Assembly (NCBI RefSeq): GCF_025698545.1
Contig: NC_068569.1
Coordinates: forward strand, 4,960,001-5,024,000
DNA from: Gossypium raimondii
Lineage: Eukaryota; Streptophyta; Magnoliopsida; Malvales; Malvaceae
Length of the DNA stretch: 64,000 nucleotides
Direction: 5' to 3'
The notes below the pieces were generated by a model. The model had not been told where the DNA came from. It did not search any database and saw only the letters and a list, made by a program, of their open reading frames with translations. Made by a program: the position numbers and the translations under genes. Shown here piece after piece: positions 23,700 through 36,164 of the stretch. The stretch's first letter is position 1. Every line of letters starts with the position of its first letter.

Positions 23700-24528
23700 T
23701 TATCTTTCTTTATTTATTTATTAGTACCACAATCCTCCCTCAACCTCAACCTGAGGATTTGCCAATTGGCAAATTGCCTGCCAGCACCAATCTTCTATAA
23801 CTCTGAAACCCAAACCCATTCCCAACAGCCCAACAATATTTTTCACCTTCAACATCAACACCAAGGATTAGCCCAAATGCAATTGCAATTATGCACTCAT
23901 CCCATTATTTGTTCAATTTCAAACACCTTTTTTGATATTTTACTGTTAGATAAAAATATTAAACTCAATTTTTGTTTTTTACAACAAAAAAAGAAATCCA
24001 GCTTCACAAACAACCTAGGTATTGGCATTGAGCGTATCAATTTTTTTTTCTTTTAAGTCGATGATATCCTTCTTTTGACTTTTGTCTAGTCGATGAGGAC
24101 ATCCATTGTGTTACCTACCCACGTGCTTAACCCTCTATCAGTGGATACAAAGGAGAACACAAAATGTGTTGAAACGTTTCAATACGAAATTTTACATGAC
24201 GCATGAGAAATCTGAAACTTGGTCAACCATCAATATATATATTTTTTATATGGTCCATAAATTTAGATAATAATTCTTGATGTATATAAATTAAAGTAAA
24301 AAAAGAGAGTAATTATTAATTAATTCACACAAAATATATTTAAATATGAATTTCCTATAGATTTTATCTATATATAAAAATATAATATTAATGGTACTTG
24401 TATTCAAACAAAATATTATAAGACGAATCATCTGGGATTTGTTAGATCAATTTCAAGCGATTTCTTGGATCTACCCAAAAATTTCCACATAAAAATAATC
24501 AAAAATTTCCCCTTGGCCTTTGATTTGA
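23700..24528. other. Spacer between AIG2-like gene and PBA1
   Basis: This holds the AIG2-like promoter (AT-rich just upstream of 23700) and the presumed PBA1 3' UTR near 24450-24528. No exon or mobile element was recognised. Confidence 0.4.
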
Positions 24529-27500
24529 TTAAATATTCATGGGTTCAGGACTAGAAGAATTCAGTAAATCCAGCAACGAGTTCTGAGGCTCCAATTCCTC
24601 ATGCCATAGCTGCAGTTTGTCACCGGGATAGAAGTTCCTCGTGACTCCTTCAGAGTTGATCTGCAACACAACACAACACAAAAAAACAAAGATCAGATCT
24701 ATACAAAGTATTCACACTTTACATGCAAAACCCATTCATTTAAAAGTGTAACATATCTTACAATCACAGTGCGAACGACACCACCGCTAGCACCATCACG
24801 AGCAATGGCAAGGGAAACCGCCTTAACCACTAATTGCTACAATGAATTTCCATACAACAATTCATAGTGAAGTTAATGGTCAACCAATCAATAAGTACTT
24901 TTACAAAAAATAAAATAAAATTTAGAAGTACCTTTAAAAAGTAATTCTATCCATAAAGCTGAAGAATTACAAGAAAACATTTATCAAACTTGACTAAAAC
25001 AAAGCGTACCTCAGCTTCATCCTTTGTCATTCCTTCCTTCCATGCTTGATCAAAAAATCCATATAGGTAACTGGAGCCAGATCCTGTGCAATCCACACAT
25101 TCAAATCATAACAATTTTTTTCCACAAAAAGTACTGCACCACTGCCAGTGGCCCCCATAATTTCCTTAAGCAAACTCCCAATATTTTAGGTTGTCAACAG
25201 TAAAAACTAGGTGATGTACAACTTTGACAGTAAAAACTAGGTGATGTAGAACTTTGAGAAACTGATAATTAGACGGAAAAAAATGAGGGCAATCAATGAG
25301 CAATATGCAGATAATCAGTCCAAACAAGACAATACAGCTGTTGAACCATGCATAATCGCATGTATGTAAAATAAAGCAAAGCAACATAAAACCAGATGAT
25401 GTAAACAGTAGAGGTGTTCAAACTTTGGTTAAAACCGAATTAACTGACTGAACTTATCTAATTCGGTTAATTGGTCGGTTAACCGATCTAGTTCAGTCAA
25501 AGGTCGGTTAAAAGTTTTTTGGAATTTTGGTTAACGGTTAATTCAGTTCGAAATCAGGTAATTAACCAGATTAACCGAACTTAATAAATAATATTATATA
25601 TTATATGTATTAGGCTATTACTAGTTCGGTTAATTTGGTTAATTCGGTTAATCCGGTCAAATGAATATTATAAATTTATTTTTTTGATATGTTTTATACT
25701 TGTTTTAACAAAAAAAAAACATATAAATTTCAGTTAACCGACTAAATTAACCAAAAATATTTCGGTTCGGTTAATTTTTTTTTTTTAAATTTTGGTTCGG
25801 GTAACGGTTAAAGAATTAAAAAATTCGGTTAATTCAGTTAATACTAGTTCGGTTCGGTTAACCGTTTGAACACCCCTAGTAAACAGGCATCAAACTTAGC
25901 TCCTGAAATTGGGAGGAAAGGAGGCTTAAAGCTAAAAGATGAAGAGAATATCATACCTCCAATAGCAAAAGGCTGCTCAATCAGAGTTCCACCAAGAGGA
26001 ATTGCGTATATTTTACCACCTTCATACTTATCCCACCCGCCAACAATAAGGCCAGTCTCAAGCATGTTCTACTCAAAAAATAACAAAACTGTGTCAATCA
26101 AATAGACATCAATTATAGGAAAAAGATTAAAAAATCCTCATTTGCTCCTAAAAATATGAAATTCTGCCAATAATTGCAGCAAAACTAAAGCCTAATTTCA
26201 ATGAGTCTATGCACTGGTTGAAGTGTATCTACTTTCCAAAATAAATGGTTGCAACCAGAAAAGACTTCCCATGAAGAAAGAAAATAATTATGATTTCCTC
26301 AATAACTGAAGGGTTGAAAATTCAAGCATCAATCAGTGTTTTCAAGGCACATGTAAAGGTGCATCACCGGATAGAGTTAATGCCTCAAGACCCTCTAGTC
26401 GAGGCCCCATTGATGAGGTGAAGGCATTTTGAGCTCAACGAAGCTTCCGTGACCAAGTGAAAGAAGACATGCCTGAGTAAAAATACTTTTGGATTTCTGC
26501 TTTGTTCTTTTTAAAAAAAAACACATCTAAGATTCATAAATAAATAAAATGTACTATATAGCCTATCCAAAGATTTTTCCTAAAAAAGTGGAGCCATAGA
26601 ACCGAAATTTTATTTGTGTTAAAAATTTCAAAAAAGGAAGCTGAAAGCTCAAATGTATTATATTTTAAGAGAACTGAAACCAGTTTCCGTCTTCTACAGT
26701 ATTTTATAGACAAAATTCAATCTCGGCAGTTGTACTTGAAAAAAAAAAAAAAACAATTGTTACTAAGCTTTTTACTCTCTTCTTCTTCCAAGGCCTGGAT
26801 TTTCTTTTCTTTTCTCTTTTCTATCCTTTTCTACTTTCTTCTTCTGTTTGGGCTGTGAAGCTGTTACCTGTTTTTCATACATATATTTCATATTTTTATT
26901 TATACATGTGCTCTATAAATTGCTCAGGTGAAAGCTTTTTCTGTGTCATGAACATCTAAGCGATAAAGGCTCCTAATTCCTAGAATGCTTGTGCCTTGAC
27001 CGTACATAAAATCTGTATGATAGGCAGGGGACGTATGAATAGGCACTAAATCTACCATGCAAACATTGAAAAAAAGAGTAATAGTAGGATTGGAAAAGGT
27101 AGAAGAATAAAAAAAGAGTCGAGAGTAATTTTTATACGCAATAAGCTCAAACCTTGTTATTGTAGGATAGTAGCCTGATAAGATTTGCAGCGACTTTGGA
27201 AGTTGCAGATTGGCCAAGCTGAATCCTGTTCATGCAAGGGAAAAAAGCTGTTAAACAAACAGTCATGGTAGAAGTTTGAAAAAAGCAATCTCATGAATAG
27301 TACTAATAAGAAATCCGAATAATAATAATCCAAGAATCAGTGATGACTTAAATATAACAAAAATAGAAGAAAGCAATTTCTAGATAAAGAATGCAAAGCT
27401 AATTAGCATGTAGGAACATACAAACCGCAAGCAACTGGAAGGCAAAACAGCAAAATTAATCAAAATTAAAAAGAAAAGAAAAGGCAAAAGCCAATAATAA

Positions 27501-27977
27501 GAGAATGTATAAGAAAGAACTGACGTATGTTGGTGAAGGAAATAGCGGACATAATCGGAAACAATCTGAGAATCAGCAGCCTGCAACAGGACAATCTTTT
27601 TAATCATCGTATCTAAAATATACAAAATATATACATATATATTTTGCGGAGACCAGAAATCCTAAATAAAAGAGTAAGGTCAAATGAGTTGAAGCGAAAG
27701 AAAGAATTACGGATCCAGAGCGGCAAACGTAGACGTTATCAGTGAGCTGTGTAATTTTGTCAGATGCCCGGTTAGCAACATACATCCCTAATCAGTAAAA
27801 TCAGAAGTACATTATTTAGAAATTCAAACCTGTAAGAATAAAGTAAAAGATATAGAGAAATAGAATACCAGTGCTGGTACGAGAATCGGCGCCGAGGACG
27901 ACACCGCCGTTGTAGGTGACACCGATGATGGTTGTGCCCATGGAGTGGGGGGCGTTCAAGTTCATTTCCAGATCCAT
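24529..27977 (-). CDS. PBA1: 20S proteasome subunit beta type-6 / beta1 (PBA1)
   Basis: Eight exons (27869-27977, 27711-27787, 27525-27580, 27153-27225, 25957-26068, 25010-25083, 24762-24836 and 24529-24660) join to 235 residues, the normal family length. The 14-residue propeptide ends in Gly14, and Thr15 becomes the catalytic N-terminal threonine after self-cleavage (G|TTIIGV). In mature numbering Asp17 (in GADSRTSTG) and Lys33 (in NRASDKITQ) are both present, so the subunit should be active. [20 protein letters not shown] and [18 protein letters not shown] match plant PBA1. Beta1 gives the caspase-like (post-acidic) activity of the 26S proteasome in cytosol and nucleus, and in plants has been linked to pathogen-induced cell death. 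The two long introns (25084-25956 and 26069-27152) hold repeats. One carries a hAT-like MITE. Confidence 0.96.
25197..25256. repeat. 30-bp tandem duplication in a PBA1 intron
   Basis: Two adjacent copies start ACAGTAAAAACTAGGTGATG and differ at one base (GTACAAC versus GTAGAAC). Confidence 0.85.
25409..25878. mobile_element. hAT-like MITE in a PBA1 intron
   Basis: The element starts TAGAGGTGTTCAAAC and ends GTTTGAACACCCCTA, so the termini are inverted. It is flanked on both sides by the 8-bp direct repeat GTAAACAG (25401-25408 and 25879-25886). An 8-bp target duplication with TAGGGGTG-type ends is characteristic of hAT transposons. The 470-bp interior is built from many GGTTAA/TTAACC phrases and has no transposase, so it depends on an autonomous partner. 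Confidence 0.85.
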
Positions 27978-28129
27978 CTGGTTCTTGTTTGTCTTCGTCC
28001 GTTCCTTCCGTAAAACCCTAAATTCTAATCCAAACTCTGCTCTTCTTCAAATTGCGTTAAGACCTTTCTTCCGCAACACTGCAAGAGAAAGAGAAATTAT
28101 TGAAATCAATATTTTGTTGTAGTTTTATA

Positions 28130-31060
28130 CTACAGGGGTCAAATTCTCGTATTGGTGTACGTGTTATACCTAAGTTGCTGATTTTGTCAGTTTTAGTTTT
28201 CTATGATGTACTCGTTTTATATTTTATGCAGCAAATTATATCTAATTTAATGATTATTATTTAATTTATTTTAAATTTTAAAGTTTAAAATATATAAAAT
28301 TAAAAATAATTAAATTGGAGATCATTGTACTAAGATTTAAATTATATTTTTTATTATTCAAAAATAAGTAAATTAGTCTGAGTATGTTAAATTAAATAGC
28401 AAAATGATTTTTCTATTAAAATGTCATCACTGTTAAAATTAGTGTAACAGTGGAATAAACTAACAGTTGAACATAACATGCCACATGTATTTTATACTAA
28501 TAGAATGATCTATTTGTTTTTAATCTAATATACAATGGTTAATTTGCTCATTTTATAAGTAAATGGAACAAAATGTAATTCGACTCACGATATAAGAGTT
28601 TCTATGATACTTTTACCGTATAAATACATAACTTTACGTAACTACTGCATGATTTAATTTTGACCATACAAATTTAATTATTATCATATTAGTTCAAACT
28701 TGAAATTCAAAACTTTAAAAAGCATGGGAATAAAATGGATCGAATTAAAGATTAAACTACAACTTAAATATAATTTAAGGATTAATAGCAAAATTTGTAC
28801 GTCACATTTATGATCTGAAACTTAAAGGTATTCAATATTGGCACAGGTCTCTGATCCAATTTGAGATACAAATTTTAATTTTTATCCAAATTGGTCTGTA
28901 TTTATAAGTCATCAATTTAGATAAATGTATTTTTATTAATAGTATGTATTTGGGGGGTGGAGTTAGGTCGAAGAGGTTGAATTTGGGTTCAAAGATTGAG
29001 CCAAGGTCCTCAAGTTAATACTTAAATCAATAAATAGTTTATGCACTTTTATACCCGACTTTGAGATCAAGCTGGGACTATAGTGTATTTCAACTTAAAA
29101 CCTCAAAATTTTCAAAATTCTTATAAAACAGATCTAAAATTTAAAAATTTGATCATTTTATTTAAAATAAATTTTATCGAATTTTTAAAAAATTATATAT
29201 GCAGATACACACCACTTTTGATTAGTGCTATAGTCTATCAAGAAAATACTTTTACTAATGTCGATTTGATTTAAAATTGGAAAAATCGAAAATCAAAAAT
29301 CGACTTAAATCAAAAATCGAAAATCAAGACAATTTATATAATGCAAGTTAAAAATTATAGCTAATTGAATTGAACTAAATTCTATTTTTATTTGATTTAT
29401 AAATAATTTTAATTTTTATGATACAAAATAATTATTTTATATTCAAAATACTGAAAAATAACTTTAAACTAAATATATATAAATTATTGATTATTGTTAT
29501 TTACTTGAAAAGTTATTGTTATTTTTAGAAATATTCATGAAAAGGATTTTGAAACTTTGTTAAATAATATTAAAAAACTATAAAAGTAAATTTTATTTTG
29601 CTAAAATTAGTCTAAAAATTCAAAGTAAAAATTTAATATGAAAAAATTGAGAGTTAAATTATGATGGAGAATTTAAAAAATCCGAATGAACTGGACCGAT
29701 ATCACTTCAGCCAAGGTGGAAAAAGCCTGATATTAGACTAAAAAACCTTATATTAGACTAAGTCTTGAAGTTTGAATCTTATGAATGGGGAAAATAAATG
29801 CTGCAAAGCTTTCTTTAGGAGTTCTACCAACTAGACCTCGGATTGGATCAAATCTAATGTAATTATAGGATATCAAGGTAAAGTAAAAAAAAGGATTTAA
29901 GTCTAGATCTAGCCCTTAAACTATCTTTTTTTCTCACATTAATACTTGATATCCGTTTCATCTCATTTTGGTACTTAAAATATTATTTTGCGTCCATTTT
30001 TGCCCCAACAATTTTTGGTGTCCAATAACAATGGACCAAATGTCGGTTCTTATTAGCAATTTTTTATTTTGAGGTAAATTAGGATGAAAATGATAGTTCA
30101 TGTATCAAAGTGAGAAACAATTTTTAAGTACTAAAGTGAAAAAATTTGTGTAGAAACTATTGCTTATGTCAAAAATAAATTTGTAGTTAATCACTTACTT
30201 TTGTTACATATCTTCTTTCACTTAAGGAATAGCACCAAGTTCTACCGGTTAAGATTTAGCTTGCTTAACTAAGAATCATCACCTAGTGTGACTCTTGTCA
30301 CTTGCTTATTGCATATTTAACATATTAAACTTTGTTAAAAGTGTATATCTACTTTAAAGTGTCATACTCTCTCAACAATTAAATTATTATCTCAAAATAA
30401 TAGTTATACTCGATTTTAGCCTCAAGTTTTTACCTCCCTACGAGAGACCAAATAAGTTCATGGAGTTTCTAACGGTTAAGTCCACCAAAAAAAACCTCCA
30501 TCAACCCTTTTGTGTTCTACTCAAAGAGAAACAAAAACTAAAATTGAGTATACCCACCTAAAAAAAATAATACCTTTTAACACAAATATTTTATCTCCTC
30601 CATGATTGACACGTGAATCCCAATTAAATAGTCGCTAGACAAATCCAATCGGCTCTAAGCTAAGAGACTACCCTTATCTCTGAAGTTCCATGGTCAAGCA
30701 ATTTGTTGAAGGTTATAAATACGCTCTTCCCTTAACAAAAAGGGACAATACCGCAGATCCATGTCAAAACCATTCAATCACCACTTTTTCTTTTTTTTTT
30801 CTTTTTTTTTTACAGTTCTCCGCACGTATGAATCGTAGTTCTTTTCCTATTACCACCCATGGTATTGACATGTCTCATCATATTCGGTGAACCCTAACCC
30901 AAAAGAACAGAAAACCTGGTAGTTGTCAACGTTAATTTTTCATCTTATACGACGAGATGAACACTAATCTTGTTTTTGCTTTCCTAGTAATTGAAACAGC
31001 AAATTGTTACCCCCGTGAATGGGTTGGGTCGAGTTGGGCTCTTAAATTCGTTATTTCAAC
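28130..31060. other. Intergenic region between divergent PBA1 and DUF1997 genes
   Basis: About 3 kb of very AT-rich DNA with no convincing exon. It holds a diverged stem-loop element (about 29905-30165). A GACACGTGAA G-box/ABRE-like site lies near 30609, a TATA-like GTTATAAATA near 30712, and a stray 20-codon frame around 30828. None of these is clearly tied to a gene. Confidence 0.45.
29905..30165. repeat. Diverged stem-loop repeat
   Basis: The left side (TTCTCACATTAATACTTGAT, then GGTACTTAAAATATT) is mirrored on the right (AGTACTAAAGTGAAAA and ATCAAAGTGAGAAAC on the opposite strand). Arm identity is low and the edges are approximate. It resembles in style the foldback element at 9445-9900. 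Confidence 0.35.
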
Positions 31061-31067
31061 GAATAAG

Positions 31068-31075
31068 TATAAAAG
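31068..31075 (+). promoter_or_regulatory. TATA box of the DUF1997 gene
   Basis: TATAAAAG lies about 120 bases before the ATG at 31192, leaving a leader of roughly 90 bases. A GTTGGGCTC element (site II-like TGGGCY) sits about 30 bases upstream. This combination is common in plant housekeeping promoters. Confidence 0.5.
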
Positions 31076-31191
31076 GTAAATGCTCCTCTGAATGGACGTC
31101 TCTACTTTCTATAGTCTCAGCGTCTCCACTCTCAGGAGATAAATAATAATAAATAAAAATCATCCATTGGGGTTTGAGGATAGATAATAAC

Positions 31192-34100
31192 ATGAAGATA
31201 GTAGCAACTGCGAGCAACAATGGATGGAGATGGAGCTTTCTATTTCCACACTTGAGTAGCAGCAGCAGGTTCATGTTGAGATTTCTTCCATATTCTTCTA
31301 CAAGTAAAGTTAAGTATTTTAATTTAACTACTAATTCCTACCTGAATTTGATCTCTCCATATATGCAGTCTCAGGAAAGCCACTCTTCCACTCCCCATCA
31401 AACTCAGGCTACACCCTTTTAAAGCCAACAATAATATCGTGGCTTCCTCTAATGCAAAGCAAGCAAATTTGTTTGCTTCAAGGACCCAAAGGGTTAAGCT
31501 TCCGGTTTATGATGACACTTTCAAAGACAAGGGCGATGGCGGCCAACCTTATCATATCAGTCAATTTTTAAGCCACCCATCTGGGATCCAAGCTATACTA
31601 AACACTAGAGCCTTAGAAAATTTTGAGCTTCTTGACACCAATGCGTACAGGTCAGTTGCCTTCCCTGCTTTATCTCATAGTGTTACTGGTCACTGCTAGT
31701 ATTCTTACTGCTTAACTATTATGCCCTATGCTGCAGGCAACACATAGCATATCACTAATCAAATTTCTTTTTTAAGAAACCTTTTTTCGGCTATGCCTCA
31801 TATTACTGCTCAGCCCTTGGGAAAAGAGAAGCGTGTAATAAACTCCATTCTTGTTGTATTTAGTTTAGTCTATGCCCTTTTTTGCTTTGGCTATCAAGGA
31901 ACTGTTTTTTTTTTTAATTGACTTATTCCAAGTTTCTCATTCATTCTAAACCTCTAACCTCAGGGCTTAATTTGATGCCTTTTATCTTCATCTTCTTTAT
32001 CTCTTGATTATATATATTTTCTTCGATGCTGTTCAGGTGCACACTTCCAAAACTTGCGCTCTTCAACTTTGAAGCAAGTCCTGTACTTGACTTGCGAGTG
32101 ATCCCCACAAAAGAAGACTGCATTGTTGAGTTATTTTCTTGCAAGGTGAGCTTTGATCCTACATTTTAGATACTGTAAGGTAAAAGTAAGGTGGGGGTAA
32201 AATGTTTGCTTACAGTGAGGAGGAAAAATGAAAAGAAAAGGAAATAAATGCAAAGAACTCATTTAGCATTTTCAGAACCTGTCAGCAGAGGTTATATTTT
32301 GCAAGTACACTGCTAAGTTCTACTGAAAATTTGATGTCATCCAAAAAATGCATCATCCAGTGATTCCTCTTAGCGTTGAAGCCTCTACAGCAAAAGTGAA
32401 GAATGCTCAAAATTTGAACAGATTAATCTATGAAAATTACACTGTATGGAAAGACATCAGTGCTCTGTCATGCTGATTTCTAGTTGGTCACAACTCAGAA
32501 GCATACACATTAATAAGTAACATCAATATCAAAATGCCAATTTTTGCTATTGTGCTTATTAGATGAGAATGACAATGTCTATTTTCACTTAATCCTGAAA
32601 ATGAAAGATTTGTCAAGTATTAAAAAGAAAATGGTTACTGTTATTCATACTCTGTTTGATGACTGTTGAAAATTGCGTGTACACTTGTTGCTGAAATGGT
32701 ATGCAGTTCAAGGGTTCAGAAGTTGTGGAACGCCAAAATGACCATTTTTCAGGTACTTATTATGGCATTTGTATACCTCTGAGCTAATATAGGTTTGGTT
32801 TTATTTAGAGTGACAGATGTTGTTTAGATGGACTAAAATTCTTGTCACATAGTGCTAAACCTATTGTTTGAAAACCAATCATTTTAAACTTAAAATGTAT
32901 GCCCTTTTGGATTTTAAAGACTCTGGCTAAACTTTTCATTTGGTCCCTAGCTGCTATCCTCTTATCACCCAATTGGATACAAACTATAGCTACAAGTTTT
33001 GTGTTTTGATAGGCAAGATTTTGAAGGTCGTCCCTGACTTGCTATCTGCTTGGTTATGGGTTCAAACCCTTGAAACAGCCTCTATGAACAGGGGAAGGCA
33101 GCATACATTAGACCTGCCCCTGTTTATAGCCAAGATCCTTGTGCACTGGGTACGACCTGTTTTTTGTGTGTGCTTGGATAGATTTCATTCGGTTGTATCC
33201 TTGATAACAGAATTAAGATGGACGGCCTATGAAGATTTTTCTTTTCAGAATATTTAAGAATGCATGTTGTGCTATATAAAGCGAGTATTTGGTACCATGT
33301 TGTAACTATTAGTTTTGCTTTGAATTTTGCAGCTACTATGATAAATCATATTACTTGGGACACAAATATGTCTGAACCATTTTTAGAGGTTGATGTGAAG
33401 TTGAATCTATGTCTTGAGGTTGTTATCTTATTGGCTTTAAAGATCATGATAGTTACCTGGATATTTAACTTCAATTCTGCCCCGTGACAACATTGTTCTT
33501 TTGGGTTGTCCAGAATATCCATCTGTATATGTTTTTGCCTTCCAAAATAATATGAAATTGTTAAGTTTTGCAGTTCCTTTTAGGTTTATTGAATTTCAAA
33601 ATTTTCAGGCTCCTGGTGCGTTACCTTAATTTGGGAGCCCCTTTGACTAGACAGTTCTGGGTCATGTGATTCGATTTATATTTTACTTCTGTAGAATCTT
33701 GATTCTAGTCATATTTTTTAGAATGTCAGCATGATAATATGATTGTATTTCTGTTCTAGTATGTTAACGTGTTTAATTATCTCATCTTTCTAGCTGTTTA
33801 AGCAATGATTTTTTATTTTACTTTGACAACATTATGGATGAGGTTGACTTTTGTAAACAGATTTACACGCGACCTTTTATTTTACTGCCAACTTCAGCCG
33901 TTGAGGGTCCGGGAAATATGTAAGTATATCTTGTTTAATTGCAGCATACAGATGCTAGGGTTATGTTTATGTATCCTATCCTATCCTCTTGCACATTTAT
34001 CTTTTGGGGCTTGCAAGATTTAAGGAGCCTCTCTAACTATACTATTATTTCATTACTTTAGTATATTCATTTAGTATATATTGAAGGATAATTTGTATGG

Positions 34101-34347
34101 TTGATTAAATCGCATTACATAGTGTCTGACACCAACTTAATCCTCTACCTCAAGTACTGTTAATAGTACGGGAGGGGGGATTTTCATTTTCACTCGCTAA
34201 TTTTTCCATGCATATATTATAAAATGGATTTGTTATTAATACAGAATGATACAAGCTCTACTGGATAGACTTGTTCCTTTGCTTCTTCAGCAGCTAGTGC
34301 AAGATTACAGCAACTGGGTTCAACTCCAAAAGCAGCTGATAAATTAG
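31192..34347 (+). CDS. DUF1997 family protein, probably plastid-targeted
   Basis: Seven exons: 31192-~31313, ~31369-31650, 32037-32145, 32707-32752, 33333-33418, 33861-33919 and 34245-34347. With the first intron taken as 31314-31368 the chain closes at 268 residues. That donor (AAGTATTT) is weak, and 31269 would also keep frame, so the first junction is the least certain. The N-terminus (MKIVATASNNGWRWSFLFPH, then many Ser) has transit-peptide composition. The core reads LPVYDDTF, FLSHPSGIQAILNTRALENF, TLPKLALFNFEASPVLDLRV, FKGSEVVERQNDHFS, MINHITWDTNMSEPFLEVDV and FILLPTSAVEGPGNIMIQAL, which are DUF1997 hallmarks. Members occur in plants and cyanobacteria. No biochemical role is established. 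A SINE lies in the fourth intron. Confidence 0.85.
33015..33165 (+). mobile_element. Au-like SINE in an intron of the DUF1997 gene
   Basis: The tRNA-derived B box GGGTTCAAACCC (33058-33069) is followed by GAAACAGCCTCTATGAACAG, then GCATACATTAGACCTGCCCC and GTGCACTGGGTACGACC, ending in a T-rich tail. This order is that of the widespread plant Au SINE family (B box, AAACAGCCTCT, TACATTAGA, CCTCCCC, GTGCACTGGGCTGCC). The A-box side is poorly preserved, so the left edge is approximate. Confidence 0.75.
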
Positions 34348-36164
34348 CTTCTTTGTTCATATCAGCTGGTAAGCCTTTCTCCCGTTAACTGTTTTATTTT
34401 CCCTAATTTGTGTTTATTTGTCTCAGTTAAGTCCATGATGATGAACCATATTCTTTTTAATCTGAATCAATGGCAACCAGTTTTAATCTGAGAAAAAAGT
34501 AGGGGGAGGGGACTAGCATATTTAGACAAACTGGCTGGGGCTGGCTATTTAACAAATTAACGATCATATTCGCCAAATGTAGCTGTATTTTGTACTGTCA
34601 GATTAAAGTGATGTAATGAAGGATGTTAACCTCTGCTGCTAGTAATAGTATTCGTTTTAATTACCTTAAATAATGATTTTATTTTCTTGGATGTTCTAAC
34701 CTTGCCTTTGTGTTTAATTACTGATAACAGGCAAACTAGCAAAGGCAAAGCCGAGTAAGGGATAGAACATAGTTAGACCCAGCAAGAAGCTTTCCATATG
34801 GGCTTGGGGTGACTCTAAAATTAAAAATAAATAAGATGCTCACATTTGTTGTATTAAAATGATAATTTCTGTATACTAACTCAACCTAATCTTATGTCGC
34901 TGTATTGGTTATTCATTGTCAATATTTTAACTACCTGTTTGTATGCATTGTTAGGATTGTAATTGAAATGCCCTTTTGCTCAAGTTTGACTCCGTTACCC
35001 CTTGAATGAGTCAATTTAGTTTCTTAGTCCATGAAGATGCTGAAAAATTGCTTGTAGATAATTATTACAGTGAAGATTGAAATGGTAAAAAATCTAAACC
35101 ATACACAAAAAGATAAAAGCACAAGCTCTTTTACACGGTCAGCTTCAACTTCATCAAAGTGATCCTCTCAAGCATTGATAGTGAGAACAAACCAGAAAAG
35201 GTCTGAACTGAGTGAAGCAAAAGCATCACCATCAAGGGCTCAGGCATTCTGTGGTGGGATTGTGATGTATGCTGTGAGTTAAAGTGATTGTTGGCTATAC
35301 GAGCAGAGTGGCTGCTAACCGACCTGTAATCGATCCTACCACAATGCCTTGCAATAATATATAGTAGAGGGCTGCAGTACAATAATATATAGTTGCAGCA
35401 AAATTAAAGACCATTCAAGAATCAAGAGGGTTATACATAGTCTTGTGTAGTTGGAATCATGATCCAAAACCTGGTAACAGTGGATCAAGGACTGGAAAAG
35501 CCAACAACTCTTTCAGAGAATTCTACAATTTAACTGCAAAAGGACCCGCATCAAATTAATAAGAATCTTGCAAATGCAAACCGACATGGCATCTCTGTAT
35601 TCCTGGGCTAGCACGTCTATTAATAAGAATCTTGCAAATGCAAACCGACATGGCATCTCTGTATTCCTGGGCTAGCACGTCTAAGTACAAGCTAAGCTTT
35701 CTCTAGTTAAATTCGTTTGATTGATGGATCATTCAATGCCTTTGGACTTTTTGCTATACAAACAACATGAGAACATTCAGGAAAGGAAACACAAGCCATC
35801 ATTGCCAACTGTTGCTGTCAGCCCCCCCAAAACTCAAGTATGCTATTAGCTGTCACGGGACGGCAACTACTTACATAAGAAGTCAATAGTGTGACAGTGT
35901 CTTCATTCTTGATACCTGAAACTGCTCTGAAAATCTAACAAATGCCGCTAGTACTGCAGAGTAATCATCACTCATGCTCAACGTACTGCCACCAGTACTG
36001 ATCCTAGATGCTTTCCACATTAGCTAATTGCTTTTAAGAACAAATCTTAACATCTATCTAAGAAAAAGCTGCACAATCTTTAACTTAACTTGCAGGTTCA
36101 CATAACCGAGCAAGGAGAAAAAAGTTTACAAAATAACCTACCATTTAGCAATTGCATCACTCGA
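34348..36164. other. Convergent intergenic region between DUF1997 and endonuclease V genes
   Basis: The 3' UTRs of the two convergent genes lie at either end. No coding exon was found. The clearest structure is a 64-bp tandem duplication at 35556-35683. Confidence 0.45.
35556..35683. repeat. Perfect 64-bp tandem duplication
   Basis: Two copies beginning TTAATAAGAATCTTGCAAAT (35556 and 35620) and ending GGGCTAGCACGTCTA are identical over all 64 bases as far as I can read. Perfect identity implies a recent event or an assembly artefact. Confidence 0.9.

Noticed and set aside
26340-26470. Possible decayed GC-rich repeat in a PBA1 intron
   Set aside because: Only faint resemblance to GGCGCCT-type plant repeats, with no termini or duplications, so it is not listed as an element.
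32940-33257. 105-codon plus-strand frame in the DUF1997 intron
   Set aside because: It crosses the Au-like SINE and shows no family match.
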